Shown: piece by piece, positions 53,748 through 62,002 of the stretch | Layout of the letters: every line of letters starts with the position of its first letter | Position numbering within the stretch: position 1 is the stretch's first letter | Assembly: GCA_963790965.1 (NCBI GenBank) | Contig: CAWBQO010000006.1 | Location: 620,001-684,000, forward strand | Source: CAWBQO01 sp963790965 | GTDB taxonomy: Bacteria > Bacteroidota > Rhodothermia > Rhodothermales > DASSAV01 | DNA: 64,000 bases | Direction: 5' to 3' | The notes under the pieces: generated by a model | Told to the model about the DNA's origin: nothing | Databases searched by the model: none | What the model saw: only the letters and a program-made list of their open reading frames with translations | Translations under genes and position numbers: made by a program

Positions 53748-53781
53748 GAAGCCTGCTCGGCCAACCGCCGGGCAGGCTTTC
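53748..53781 (+). terminator. Terminator after the LysM/BON gene
   Basis: An 8-bp stem AAGCCTGC / GCAGGCTT with a GC-rich loop followed by a short T run, 36 bp after the stop. Confidence 0.7.
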
Positions 53782-53868
53782 TCATGTTCCTCTTTTTCCT
53801 GTACCCTGCGTGCTGTATCATACGGCAGCGGCTCTCTGCCGACCCTTCCCCATTGCCTTCGCGCAGCC

Positions 53869-55674
53869 ATGCATCTCTCCGCGCTCGACTGGGCCATCAT
53901 GGCCGTCTTTTTCGCCATCTCACTCGGGATCGGACTCTACACATCCCGCAGCGCCGGGAAGAGCTTCTCGTCCTTCTTCCTCGGCGGCCGCGCCATGCCG
54001 TGGTGGCTGCTCGGCATCTCGATGGTCGCAACGACCTTCGCCACCGACACCCCGAACCTCGTGACCGACATCGTTCGGACCACCGGGACGTTTGGCAACT
54101 GGGTCTGGTGGGCGATGCTGCTCACGGGCATGCTGACGGTCTTCCTCTACGCGAAGCTCTGGCGGCGCTCGGAAGTGCTTACTGACATCGAGTTCTACGA
54201 AATCCGCTATTCCGGCAAGCCCGCCGCCTTCCTGCGCGGCTTCCGGGCGGTTTATCTCGGCGTCTTTTTCAACGTCATCATTATGGCGAACGTGACGCTT
54301 GCCGCCATCAAGATCGGCGGCGTGCTCATGGGTCTCTCGCCGCTCCAAACGGTTGTGATCGCCGCCACGATCACGATGATCTACAGCGCGCTCGGCGGTC
54401 TGACGGGCGTTCTCCTGACCGACCTGATTCAGTTCGTCATCGCCATGACCGGCTCAATTGCCGCCGCCGTGTTCCTGCTCAACCTGCCGGAGGTCGGCGG
54501 GCTTCAGAGCCTCCTGACGCACAAGGAAGTGATGCCGTATCTCGACTTCTGGCCCTCGCTTGCAGAGACCAGTTGGGAGCAGATCGTGCCGATACTTATC
54601 ATCCCGCTCGCCGTGCAGTGGTGGGCGACGTACTATCCCGGTGCCGAGCCGGGCGGCGGTGGGTACATCGTGCAGCGAATGCTGGCGGCCAAGAACGAGA
54701 AGCACGCCCTCGGGGCCACGCTCCTCTTCAACACCGCCCATTACGCGCTGCGCCCGTGGCCCTGGATCCTCGTCGCCCTCGCCTCCATCATCGTCTTCCC
54801 GACGCTCGACAGCATCCAGGCCGCGTTTCCCTATCTGCCGGAGAACATCATCCGGAACGACCTCGCCTACCCCGCCATGCTGACGCGCCTCCCGACCGGA
54901 CTGCTCGGGTTGGTCGTCACGTCGCTGGCCGCAGCGTACATGTCCACCATGTCGACGCAGGTGAACTGGGGGTCATCCATCGTCGTGAACGACGTATACC
55001 ACCGCTTTCTCAGAAGGGATGCCTCGGAAGCGCGGCTGGTGTGGGTTGGCCGCGTGTCGACCGTCGTGCTGATGATCCTCGCCTGCGGCCTGGCGTTGCT
55101 CCTGGAGAGCGCCCTGCAGGGCTTCAACATTCTGCTGCAGATAGGAGCCGGGACGGGCCTGCTGCTGATCCTGCGCTGGTTCTGGTGGCGCATCAATGCC
55201 TACACCGAGATCACCGCCATGGTGGTCTCGTTCCTGGTCGCCGTGTACTTCCAGTTTATTGGCGGCGAGGGCCTGTTGGACTGGCAGAAGCTCGTCATCG
55301 GCGTTGCGATCACGACCGTCGCGTGGCTGATCGTCGCCTACACGACCCGCGCCACGGACGAGAACATCCTGCGGTCGTTCTACGCGCGCATTCAGCCCGG
55401 CGGTCCGGGGTGGAAGCCCGTTCTTGCCCGCGCGCGCCGCGACGGCGAGGACATTGAGCGGGGGCAGGGCACCGATCTTCCGGTAGCGCTCGTGTGCGCC
55501 GCGCTGGGGGCTGTCGCGATATACAGCGCCCTCTTCACGATCGGGTTCATCATCTACGGCGACGGGCTGCAGAGCATCGTCTTCGGCGGTATATCCCTCG
55601 CCGCCTGGCTCGGCATCATAGCCCTCTGGCCCAAACTGCGCTTTGGGGAGATGCGGGCCGGAGCGGAAGGCTGA
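53869..55674 (+). CDS. Sodium:solute symporter (SSS family)
   Basis: The 601-residue membrane transporter couples sodium entry to solute uptake. It has at least 12 hydrophobic helices, starting DWAIMAVFFAISLGIGLYTS. Family features include FFLGGRAMPWWLLGISMVAT, DTPNLVTDIVRTTG, the sodium-site region YSALGGLTGVLLTDLIQFVI, and SLAAAYMSTMSTQVNWGSSI, resembling the conserved helix-8 sodium motif. The substrate could be a sugar, amino acid or organic acid; the sequence does not decide. It stands alone after the LysM/BON terminator. Confidence 0.92.
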   Translation: MHLSALDWAIMAVFFAISLGIGLYTSRSAGKSFSSFFLGGRAMPWWLLGISMVATTFATDTPNLVTDIVRTTGTFGNWVWWAMLLTGMLTVFLYAKLWRRSEVLTDIEFYEIRYSGKPAAFLRGFRAVYLGVFFNVIIMANVTLAAIKIGGVLMGLSPLQTVVIAATITMIYSALGGLTGVLLTDLIQFVIAMTGSIAAAVFLLNLPEVGGLQSLLTHKEVMPYLDFWPSLAETSWEQIVPILIIPLAVQWWATYYPGAEPGGGGYIVQRMLAAKNEKHALGATLLFNTAHYALRPWPWILVALASIIVFPTLDSIQAAFPYLPENIIRNDLAYPAMLTRLPTGLLGLVVTSLAAAYMSTMSTQVNWGSSIVVNDVYHRFLRRDASEARLVWVGRVSTVVLMILACGLALLLESALQGFNILLQIGAGTGLLLILRWFWWRINAYTEITAMVVSFLVAVYFQFIGGEGLLDWQKLVIGVAITTVAWLIVAYTTRATDENILRSFYARIQPGGPGWKPVLARARRDGEDIERGQGTDLPVALVCAALGAVAIYSALFTIGFIIYGDGLQSIVFGGISLAAWLGIIALWPKLRFGEMRAGAEG

Positions 55675-55945
55675 TGGGGCAGGCCGGTGGCTTGACCGCC
55701 AAGCGGCCCCTTCGAGGCTGCGCCTCGGCGAACGTCTTACACAAGCTTCTTATACAACGGCAGCCCTTCGACGCACTGTTCGACGCACTGGCTGCCGTTC
55801 CTCTCCGCGCCCTTCCGACCAGCCGGCAGGAGATGGTCGCAAGAAAAGCGATCATAATCCAAACGACAAAACGGGCATGATCTCCCCGTACATCGTACGT
55901 GCTGTTTCTTGACGCGCAAGAAAGGACGACCGGTTGCGTGGTACG
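55675..55945. other. Intergenic stretch after the symporter
   Basis: About 270 bp between convergent genes. It contains a doubled 12-mer TTCGACGCACTG (about 55767-55790) and no supported gene. Confidence 0.5.
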
Positions 55946-58900
55946 CTACGCCAGGTTATAAATGCTCAGTTCCTGCTCGATGATGAGCACGTCAACGCTG
56001 TCGAGCTTGCGCGCATTCTCGTTCAGATAGGATGTGAGCTTCGTGAAGTCGTCCCGCCCGTCTGCGGCTCCGTCACGGATAGCGCCGTAAATGCGCTCTC
56101 GCATCGCCATGCCGTTCATTGTTCGAAGATCCTCGATGAACGAGCGGTAATCCGGGTACCGCTTTTCTCCAATGGCAATCTCTTCAGAAGAATCGTCCTG
56201 ATTGTTCCTCGTCGCAATGCCATAGGCGAGGGCAAGACATGCTGCTTTACGCGCCGGATCATCGGCGTGCCCGAGCACATGCGTGCTTGGTTCGAGTGTT
56301 TCAAGGAGCGGAATGAAGTCGGCGTTGACGTACAACTGCTTGCGACGCTCCTTATCCAGTTCCTCGTATGCGTACCGGCAGGGCACGACCGCATCCAACT
56401 GGAAGGCCGCCAGTCCGAGCGAAAGCCGCACGAAGGCGGCCTCCGTGTCGCTAACAGGATCCACCCGGATCGGCTTGTGATGGCTAAGCGCATCCTCGAG
56501 GCGCATGCGCTCGTCCGCGGCGGCGATGAACAAGGGGTCCGATTCGACCGCTGCTGCGTGAAGCGCCAAGGGTGCAGCGGCCGCGAACGCATCATGGAAG
56601 AACGCCTGCCTTTCCGAGGCTGTCGGATAAACTTCATCTATGATGTCAGGCAGCGTTTTTTCGTTCAACTCCACCCAGAAGGCACCTGAGAGTTGATCTA
56701 TGGCCGCTCTGAAAGACGACCCGTCGTTCTCCTTGCGTAATCGGGTAAAGAACTCAGACATAGAATGGCTTCTCCAGAAATCCTCGACCGCGATGTGCTC
56801 ATCTTCTTCGCGTGAATCCAGAAGCGCCTCAAGCCCCTGGCTCGGTGCCACTTTAATCGTGAACAGTTCCTCGAGCGGATCTACTACCTCTTCTTTCTGC
56901 CCGACGCTGCGAAGGCCCCTCACAACCGCCTGCAACTTGAGCAGATCTTCGCGCAGCGTGCGGACAAAACGGGTCGTGTCCTCCCGCCACCTGACCAGCG
57001 AGCTGAATACGTGGTGTTCCAAACGCTTGGAAGCCATCGCATTCGCATTCGTGAGCATCATGTGCTGAGAGTGCTCCAAGACGTGCTCCAGGCGAACCTT
57101 TTCCCTTTTTGCCGCCTTGACGCGGCTGGAAATCTTGAAGAGATACACCGCACCAAGAATCGACAGTACCACAAGAGCATAGCCGCCGATCGTAGCCCAG
57201 AATGCCGGCCAGATCCACCACTCCTGCCAGATCACGGCTTCAGCAAGAGACTGCCCGTAGTTTATGGCCCACACGAGCAGGAGGGCCAGGACCGCACCCG
57301 CACCTATCGCAACCACGCTACGGGACGTGAGCCAGCGAGTGTGCTCCTTTTCGAGCCGGTCTACTTCGCCATGCGCGGCGCTATGCTGAACCACTGTCTG
57401 CGTGTATTCCTCTCGCTTTGCCGCCGACTCGTTGGAGTAAGTATATTCGATTTCATCGAGCAGCCGCCGCCTCTCCGATGGATCGTTGATAGCCCGATCC
57501 AACCGATCTACGCGGGTTTCTGCGAGGCTTATAATCTGCTCAAGATCCAACATGGCTGATCCAAGCTCCTGTTGCGCCGTCTGCAGTTTTCCTTTCTCCT
57601 GCTCGAGTCCCTGCCGCTCCTGCCGTCCGGCAAGCTCCACCCTGCTCAGAGCGGCAACCTGATCACCCTGCGCCACAAGATCGCTTTCCACTAAAGGATC
57701 GGGATCGGACGATGGTGAAGGAAGCTCTGCAAGCCGCTGATCAATACCCTCAATCCTGGCCCGGTTGTGCGCGTACAGCGTCTCTTTCGTGCTGAAGTCA
57801 GCTTTCAGCTTTTCGATGGTCCTGCGCAGCCCTGCATAACGAATTTGGTTGCCCAGAAGGTATTCTTTAATGGGGTCTTTTTCTTCGTCGCCAAAGAATA
57901 CCGCTTCGAATTGCGCATCGAAGAAATCGCGGATACGATCGTCAATGGTTCTGAGCGTCTCCGGAAAGTTGTCGGTGTCCCCGTCGATATACTCCGACGG
58001 CAGGCCGGCGAGCGCTGAGAGCCAGGCGTGCGCGTACAACCCCGCCCCGTCCCTGTTTCGATCATCAAGAATAGAGCCGACCTTATCGAGAATGGCCTGC
58101 CGGTTTCCCTTCTCCAGCACTCCATACCGGTCGCTTACGGCGCGCTGCATGTTCGATACCTCCTCACGATAATCGTGAAGCGCTTTATCGAATGTCGGAA
58201 GGAAGTCCCTGCGATAAGCATCAGAGTTGGCTTTCCGCGGACGCGGAAGCGTCAGCGGCTCCCAGATCTCTTCGCCTGAGGCGGATGTGCGCATGAGAAC
58301 ATCCAGACGATCGAGCTGCTGCTCCCGAACGAAGTTCGCCGTGCTTGCAAACACAGCCGACGCATCGGCCTGTGCCGGATGGAAGGTGGAGACACTCTCT
58401 GCAATTTTCCCGTAGGTTCGAGCGGTTGCCAGCGAGAGGAGCCTCTTCCGCTCCAAGAGCAAGCGCGCCATACCGAAGGAAAGATATCTCGTCCTCCGAC
58501 CGTCCGCCTCTTGCTGCAGCGCTACGCCAAAAGACTGATCAGCCATAATCGCCCCCCTCGCCCTCAGCATGACGAAGCGCGAAATGACAGGCACGAGGTC
58601 GAAATAGGAGGGGATCGCCCGGTGGGCCGCGTTCATGTCGGTCAACACCCACACGAAATCAGCCTTGCTCTTGCCCTGGTCGCTTTTCAGCAGATACTCC
58701 AGCTCCTGAAAGGCTGCATATGCGCGCGCTTCAGCGACAGGCCTCTTGTGATCGTCCGTCGGAAGTAGGCCCGGCATCAGCGCTATCACGTGTACCTGAT
58801 ACGGCGTACTCATCATTCCGCCGTGCGCAAAAGCATGATAAACAGCGTTCAGAAGAGGCAGCATCGCCGCAGAACCGACGGGATCGGCCATGGGGACCAA

Positions 58901-59239
58901 GACGAAGATGCTTACAGTGGAAGGGCCATGCTGCGCCCCAGGTAAAAGCGGACCGTGTTGCGTCAGAATCCGCTGCACGCTGTGTTGCACCTGATTGCGC
59001 ATCTCGCGCTCAAGATCCGCGAGTATCTTGTAGTTTCGGCCCCAAACTCCATACTCCATGCCGGTGAGGAGCTGAGCATCGGGACTTCCGTCGCCATTAG
59101 AAGCGAATTCCGGCCCGATGTTCAACACCTCCACCGCTTCATCAGGTGCGGCTTCCTCATCGGCGAAACGCATCGCCACGGATTGGGCTACGTCACACCC
59201 GGGCAGGCCAAGGCCAATGAGGAGACACTTTAACTTCAT
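55946..59239 (-). CDS. Membrane protein with degenerate tubulin-like N-terminus and coiled coil
   Basis: The 1097-residue protein begins KCLLIGLGLPGCDVAQSVAM, parallel to the start of the next-door tubulin-like GTPase (VIGLGGTGRDAV). At about residues 110-130 it has FVLVPMADPVGSAAMLPLLN where the partner has the GGTGAG box, so the GTP-binding loop is destroyed. A helical region includes a long coiled coil at about 490-620 (REERQ/LEQEKGKLQTAQQ-type). Two membrane helices form a hairpin at about 636-700 (RSVVAIGAGAVLALLLVWAI; WPAFWATIGGYALVVLSILG). The C-terminal 390 residues are soluble and helical, with no recognised domain. I infer a membrane anchor and pseudo-GTPase partner for the upstream protein. 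Third gene of a three-gene operon, 39 bp after the second. Confidence 0.7.
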   Translation of the reverse strand: MKLKCLLIGLGLPGCDVAQSVAMRFADEEAAPDEAVEVLNIGPEFASNGDGSPDAQLLTGMEYGVWGRNYKILADLEREMRNQVQHSVQRILTQHGPLLPGAQHGPSTVSIFVLVPMADPVGSAAMLPLLNAVYHAFAHGGMMSTPYQVHVIALMPGLLPTDDHKRPVAEARAYAAFQELEYLLKSDQGKSKADFVWVLTDMNAAHRAIPSYFDLVPVISRFVMLRARGAIMADQSFGVALQQEADGRRTRYLSFGMARLLLERKRLLSLATARTYGKIAESVSTFHPAQADASAVFASTANFVREQQLDRLDVLMRTSASGEEIWEPLTLPRPRKANSDAYRRDFLPTFDKALHDYREEVSNMQRAVSDRYGVLEKGNRQAILDKVGSILDDRNRDGAGLYAHAWLSALAGLPSEYIDGDTDNFPETLRTIDDRIRDFFDAQFEAVFFGDEEKDPIKEYLLGNQIRYAGLRRTIEKLKADFSTKETLYAHNRARIEGIDQRLAELPSPSSDPDPLVESDLVAQGDQVAALSRVELAGRQERQGLEQEKGKLQTAQQELGSAMLDLEQIISLAETRVDRLDRAINDPSERRRLLDEIEYTYSNESAAKREEYTQTVVQHSAAHGEVDRLEKEHTRWLTSRSVVAIGAGAVLALLLVWAINYGQSLAEAVIWQEWWIWPAFWATIGGYALVVLSILGAVYLFKISSRVKAAKREKVRLEHVLEHSQHMMLTNANAMASKRLEHHVFSSLVRWREDTTRFVRTLREDLLKLQAVVRGLRSVGQKEEVVDPLEELFTIKVAPSQGLEALLDSREEDEHIAVEDFWRSHSMSEFFTRLRKENDGSSFRAAIDQLSGAFWVELNEKTLPDIIDEVYPTASERQAFFHDAFAAAAPLALHAAAVESDPLFIAAADERMRLEDALSHHKPIRVDPVSDTEAAFVRLSLGLAAFQLDAVVPCRYAYEELDKERRKQLYVNADFIPLLETLEPSTHVLGHADDPARKAACLALAYGIATRNNQDDSSEEIAIGEKRYPDYRSFIEDLRTMNGMAMRERIYGAIRDGAADGRDDFTKLTSYLNENARKLDSVDVLIIEQELSIYNLA

Positions 59240-59278
59240 AGCGATGCGCCTTGCTATGCGATTAACTGGCTAACAATT

Positions 59279-61984
59279 TCACGCCAGTGATTTCATGGAC
59301 TGCACGTAGCTCCGGATCGCTTTGATTTCAGATTCAAGCTGATTCTTCAGGGTCGTCGTTGGTTCTTTCTTGAGCACTTCGATATGCTTTTCCAGGTACC
59401 CGACAATCTCGTCGCTACCCCTGACGTTGATGATGCTCTCAATCTCATCCGACAGCTCCGCAATCAACTCGGGCTGCTCGCCGAAGGCCTGCACCGCTTT
59501 CTCACGCCCTTCCGAAAGCTTGACAAGAAACGAGTCCACTTCCTTCCCGCTTTGCTTGCTTCTGATGTAGTATTTCGTCCCCTTTTTTACAATGAGATTG
59601 AAAGGCTCAGAACAGGCAATGCTCCAGATACGCATCGCCGCTTCTCCAGCGTTCGGGAACAGATCAGGCGCGTTCACCCATTCCTTATGAATGTGGTAGC
59701 AATTGTTCTTCTTTCCTCGTTCGTAGGCTGCCCTGTAGGAGGTAATCCCCGCCACTGCGAATGCAGGTGCCGGCGCTTCGAACTTGTACACGTAGATGCG
59801 CTGGGGATCGGATGTGGAGACTACTTGCGGGGGCTGGCCGCCTGTAACCACCTGCTCGAGCACATTCTGGTTGACTGATGTGGCACTCTCATTCTGCACG
59901 CCTATGATGAACACCCTCTCCGGCTTGTACCCTCCTCCGAATGCCGCAGCGTCATAGTCCCACAACGGAGCCGCACGAGAATCAACCTTTTGAAGCTGCT
60001 CCACAGTATTAACCCTTTGCAGGACATCTTCAAGCGTCAACTGGTACAGCTCCCTGATAATAGGACGGTTTCTGACAAAGTCGAGAATAGTTGCGCGCAG
60101 ATCGTCCAGCGAAAGCCGCGAAAGATCAAGGAGCGAACTTTCGCTATTGCGGAGGTCAAGTAGGAAATCCTGACCGGCACCGGCAACATTCATGTTGCCC
60201 GTGATATCCGGCGGTTGCAATTCAATCGAATACGGAACTCCTGCCCGGCGACGGCTGCGAATACGTTCGGCCGTCTCGTTAAAGGTCCTCTTGATGGACT
60301 TCATTCGCTCGACGAGCGCTTCGAGCTCCTCGCGCATGAGACGTACCTGGCTAAGCAACTCAGCGTAAATCGCGACAGCCCCGTTCCTGCGCAGCACTTC
60401 AACGAGTATGCCGGCCTCTTCATCGACCGTACGTTTGAAGTTATTAGCCACGGTAGTCAGTTCTTTCTCGGAACCGAACAGCTTCTTCTTACCGTCCGCT
60501 GCTTCCGTCGCGTGCCGTTCCACTCTGCTGTCGAAGGAGCGGCGCCTTTGCTTCAGGTCTTCCCGCTCGCTCTGCATTTCATTGTGATAGGAGTCGAACT
60601 TCCCTTCTACGTTGTGCAGGAACTCGATGGCGTACAGCAATCCTCCCGGACGGCTGACCATGTCACGGACGTGCGCCCGCATGGCCTCGCTCTTTGCCTC
60701 TTTAAGTTTCTCCTGCTCCGCAACGATCTGCTGTCTCGCGGCTTGTTCAACCTGGTCGAGGTGGGACTGTCGCTTCTTCAGAACATCGCCTATTTCCTTC
60801 TTCCCAACGGTATTCGGTACGTTCAGCCTGATGAAATTGCCCGGTGTAAGCAACGCATCGAGCACGTGGTCGGCGTCATGTTCCTGCAGCCCCTGTGCAT
60901 TGATGAAGGCTTCTGCATCCTCTGCAACACGGTCAAGATCTCCACCGAGGAAGGTGCTCTCGATCATCCGCGCCGCTTTGATGTTGGCGACACGTTCGGC
61001 CTCCTCATTAACATTCAGCACGAGTTCACTCACTCCGAATGAAGCGTACTGCGAGGACCTTCCGTTCACCTCCTGGCCAGAGACAAAACCTTTAAGATTG
61101 TCCCATACGTCGGTTAAACCTTTCCCCACAGTACCGCTCGATGCGAAGATGCCGAGGGCAATCTGCTCTGTCATCTCTTCCACTTTCTGGAAGACCACGC
61201 CAAGACGATTACGATTGTTTACCAGGAACACGATATCCAACGGGCCGCGATCCATTGGAATGTCATTAATCCCGAACTTATAGGACCGTGTAAAACCGTT
61301 GACCTCGCCGCTCATGAGCATGTCAAGTTCCTTCAGAGCACCGTACGCATTCGGCTGTACGTTCTGAACGGCAGGCCTGCCGACGAAAATGTCCGGCATT
61401 AGCAAGTAGCCAACAAGGCTATCGAGGGGAGCCATGAAGGAGCGGCATATGTATGCGATATCAAGAAACGTCCCGGCTCCCGTGCCGCCCGACAGAGACC
61501 CGACGATATTGATCAACGTAGGGCTTTGGCCGGTCTGGTTCTGATAAAGATCGAAGTTACCCAGGTTCTCGAACGGCTGAATGGCGTTCACGGTATCCAG
61601 GGCCGTCTTAATGCGCTGGTAGACCATCTGCGCATTAGCAAACAACGCAAGCCTACCCGCAGCACGAACCTGCCCAGCACCATTGTGGATGGACTGCACC
61701 TTGATGCCATCAGGAAACCAGCTTCTGATGGCCGGATCATTCTTGATAAAACCCACCGGATTCGGCACGGTCAGGTGCGCAAATTCACCGGGGTCGAGGC
61801 TGATCTCCGTTCCATCCGAACTTGTTATCGACTGCGCAGCGGTGGTGTCGAAGACAAGGAACTTGGTTGTCGGAGGTTTGGTGGTGCCGAATACTTCCAG
61901 GTACTTTTTCTTGAGGTTCAAGACGGCGTCCCGGCCGGTTCCGCCGAGACCAATAACTACCGATTTGCGGACAGGGTACTTCAT
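59279..61984 (-). CDS. Tubulin/FtsZ-like GTPase, long form
   Basis: The 901-residue protein has a tubulin-superfamily GTPase fold: VVIGLGGTGRDAVLNLKKKY at residues 9-28 and the signature SLSGGTGAGTFLD at about 163-175, equivalent to GGGTGTG of FtsZ. A following strand (LVGYLLMPDIF) fits the fold. The C-terminal two thirds are not FtsZ-like: a coiled-coil region at about 390-600 (LDQVEQAARQQIVAEQEKLK, DLKQRRRSFDSRVERH) and a mixed domain to the end. FtsZ is about 350-400 residues, so this is a different, longer branch ('tubulin-like domain' or FtsZ-like family). It should polymerise or switch with GTP at the membrane together with its operon partners. No signal peptide or membrane helix, so cytosolic. 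Confidence 0.85.
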   Translation of the reverse strand: MKYPVRKSVVIGLGGTGRDAVLNLKKKYLEVFGTTKPPTTKFLVFDTTAAQSITSSDGTEISLDPGEFAHLTVPNPVGFIKNDPAIRSWFPDGIKVQSIHNGAGQVRAAGRLALFANAQMVYQRIKTALDTVNAIQPFENLGNFDLYQNQTGQSPTLINIVGSLSGGTGAGTFLDIAYICRSFMAPLDSLVGYLLMPDIFVGRPAVQNVQPNAYGALKELDMLMSGEVNGFTRSYKFGINDIPMDRGPLDIVFLVNNRNRLGVVFQKVEEMTEQIALGIFASSGTVGKGLTDVWDNLKGFVSGQEVNGRSSQYASFGVSELVLNVNEEAERVANIKAARMIESTFLGGDLDRVAEDAEAFINAQGLQEHDADHVLDALLTPGNFIRLNVPNTVGKKEIGDVLKKRQSHLDQVEQAARQQIVAEQEKLKEAKSEAMRAHVRDMVSRPGGLLYAIEFLHNVEGKFDSYHNEMQSEREDLKQRRRSFDSRVERHATEAADGKKKLFGSEKELTTVANNFKRTVDEEAGILVEVLRRNGAVAIYAELLSQVRLMREELEALVERMKSIKRTFNETAERIRSRRRAGVPYSIELQPPDITGNMNVAGAGQDFLLDLRNSESSLLDLSRLSLDDLRATILDFVRNRPIIRELYQLTLEDVLQRVNTVEQLQKVDSRAAPLWDYDAAAFGGGYKPERVFIIGVQNESATSVNQNVLEQVVTGGQPPQVVSTSDPQRIYVYKFEAPAPAFAVAGITSYRAAYERGKKNNCYHIHKEWVNAPDLFPNAGEAAMRIWSIACSEPFNLIVKKGTKYYIRSKQSGKEVDSFLVKLSEGREKAVQAFGEQPELIAELSDEIESIINVRGSDEIVGYLEKHIEVLKKEPTTTLKNQLESEIKAIRSYVQSMKSLA

Positions 61985-62002
61985 GTGACTTGTTTGAAGG
62001 AT

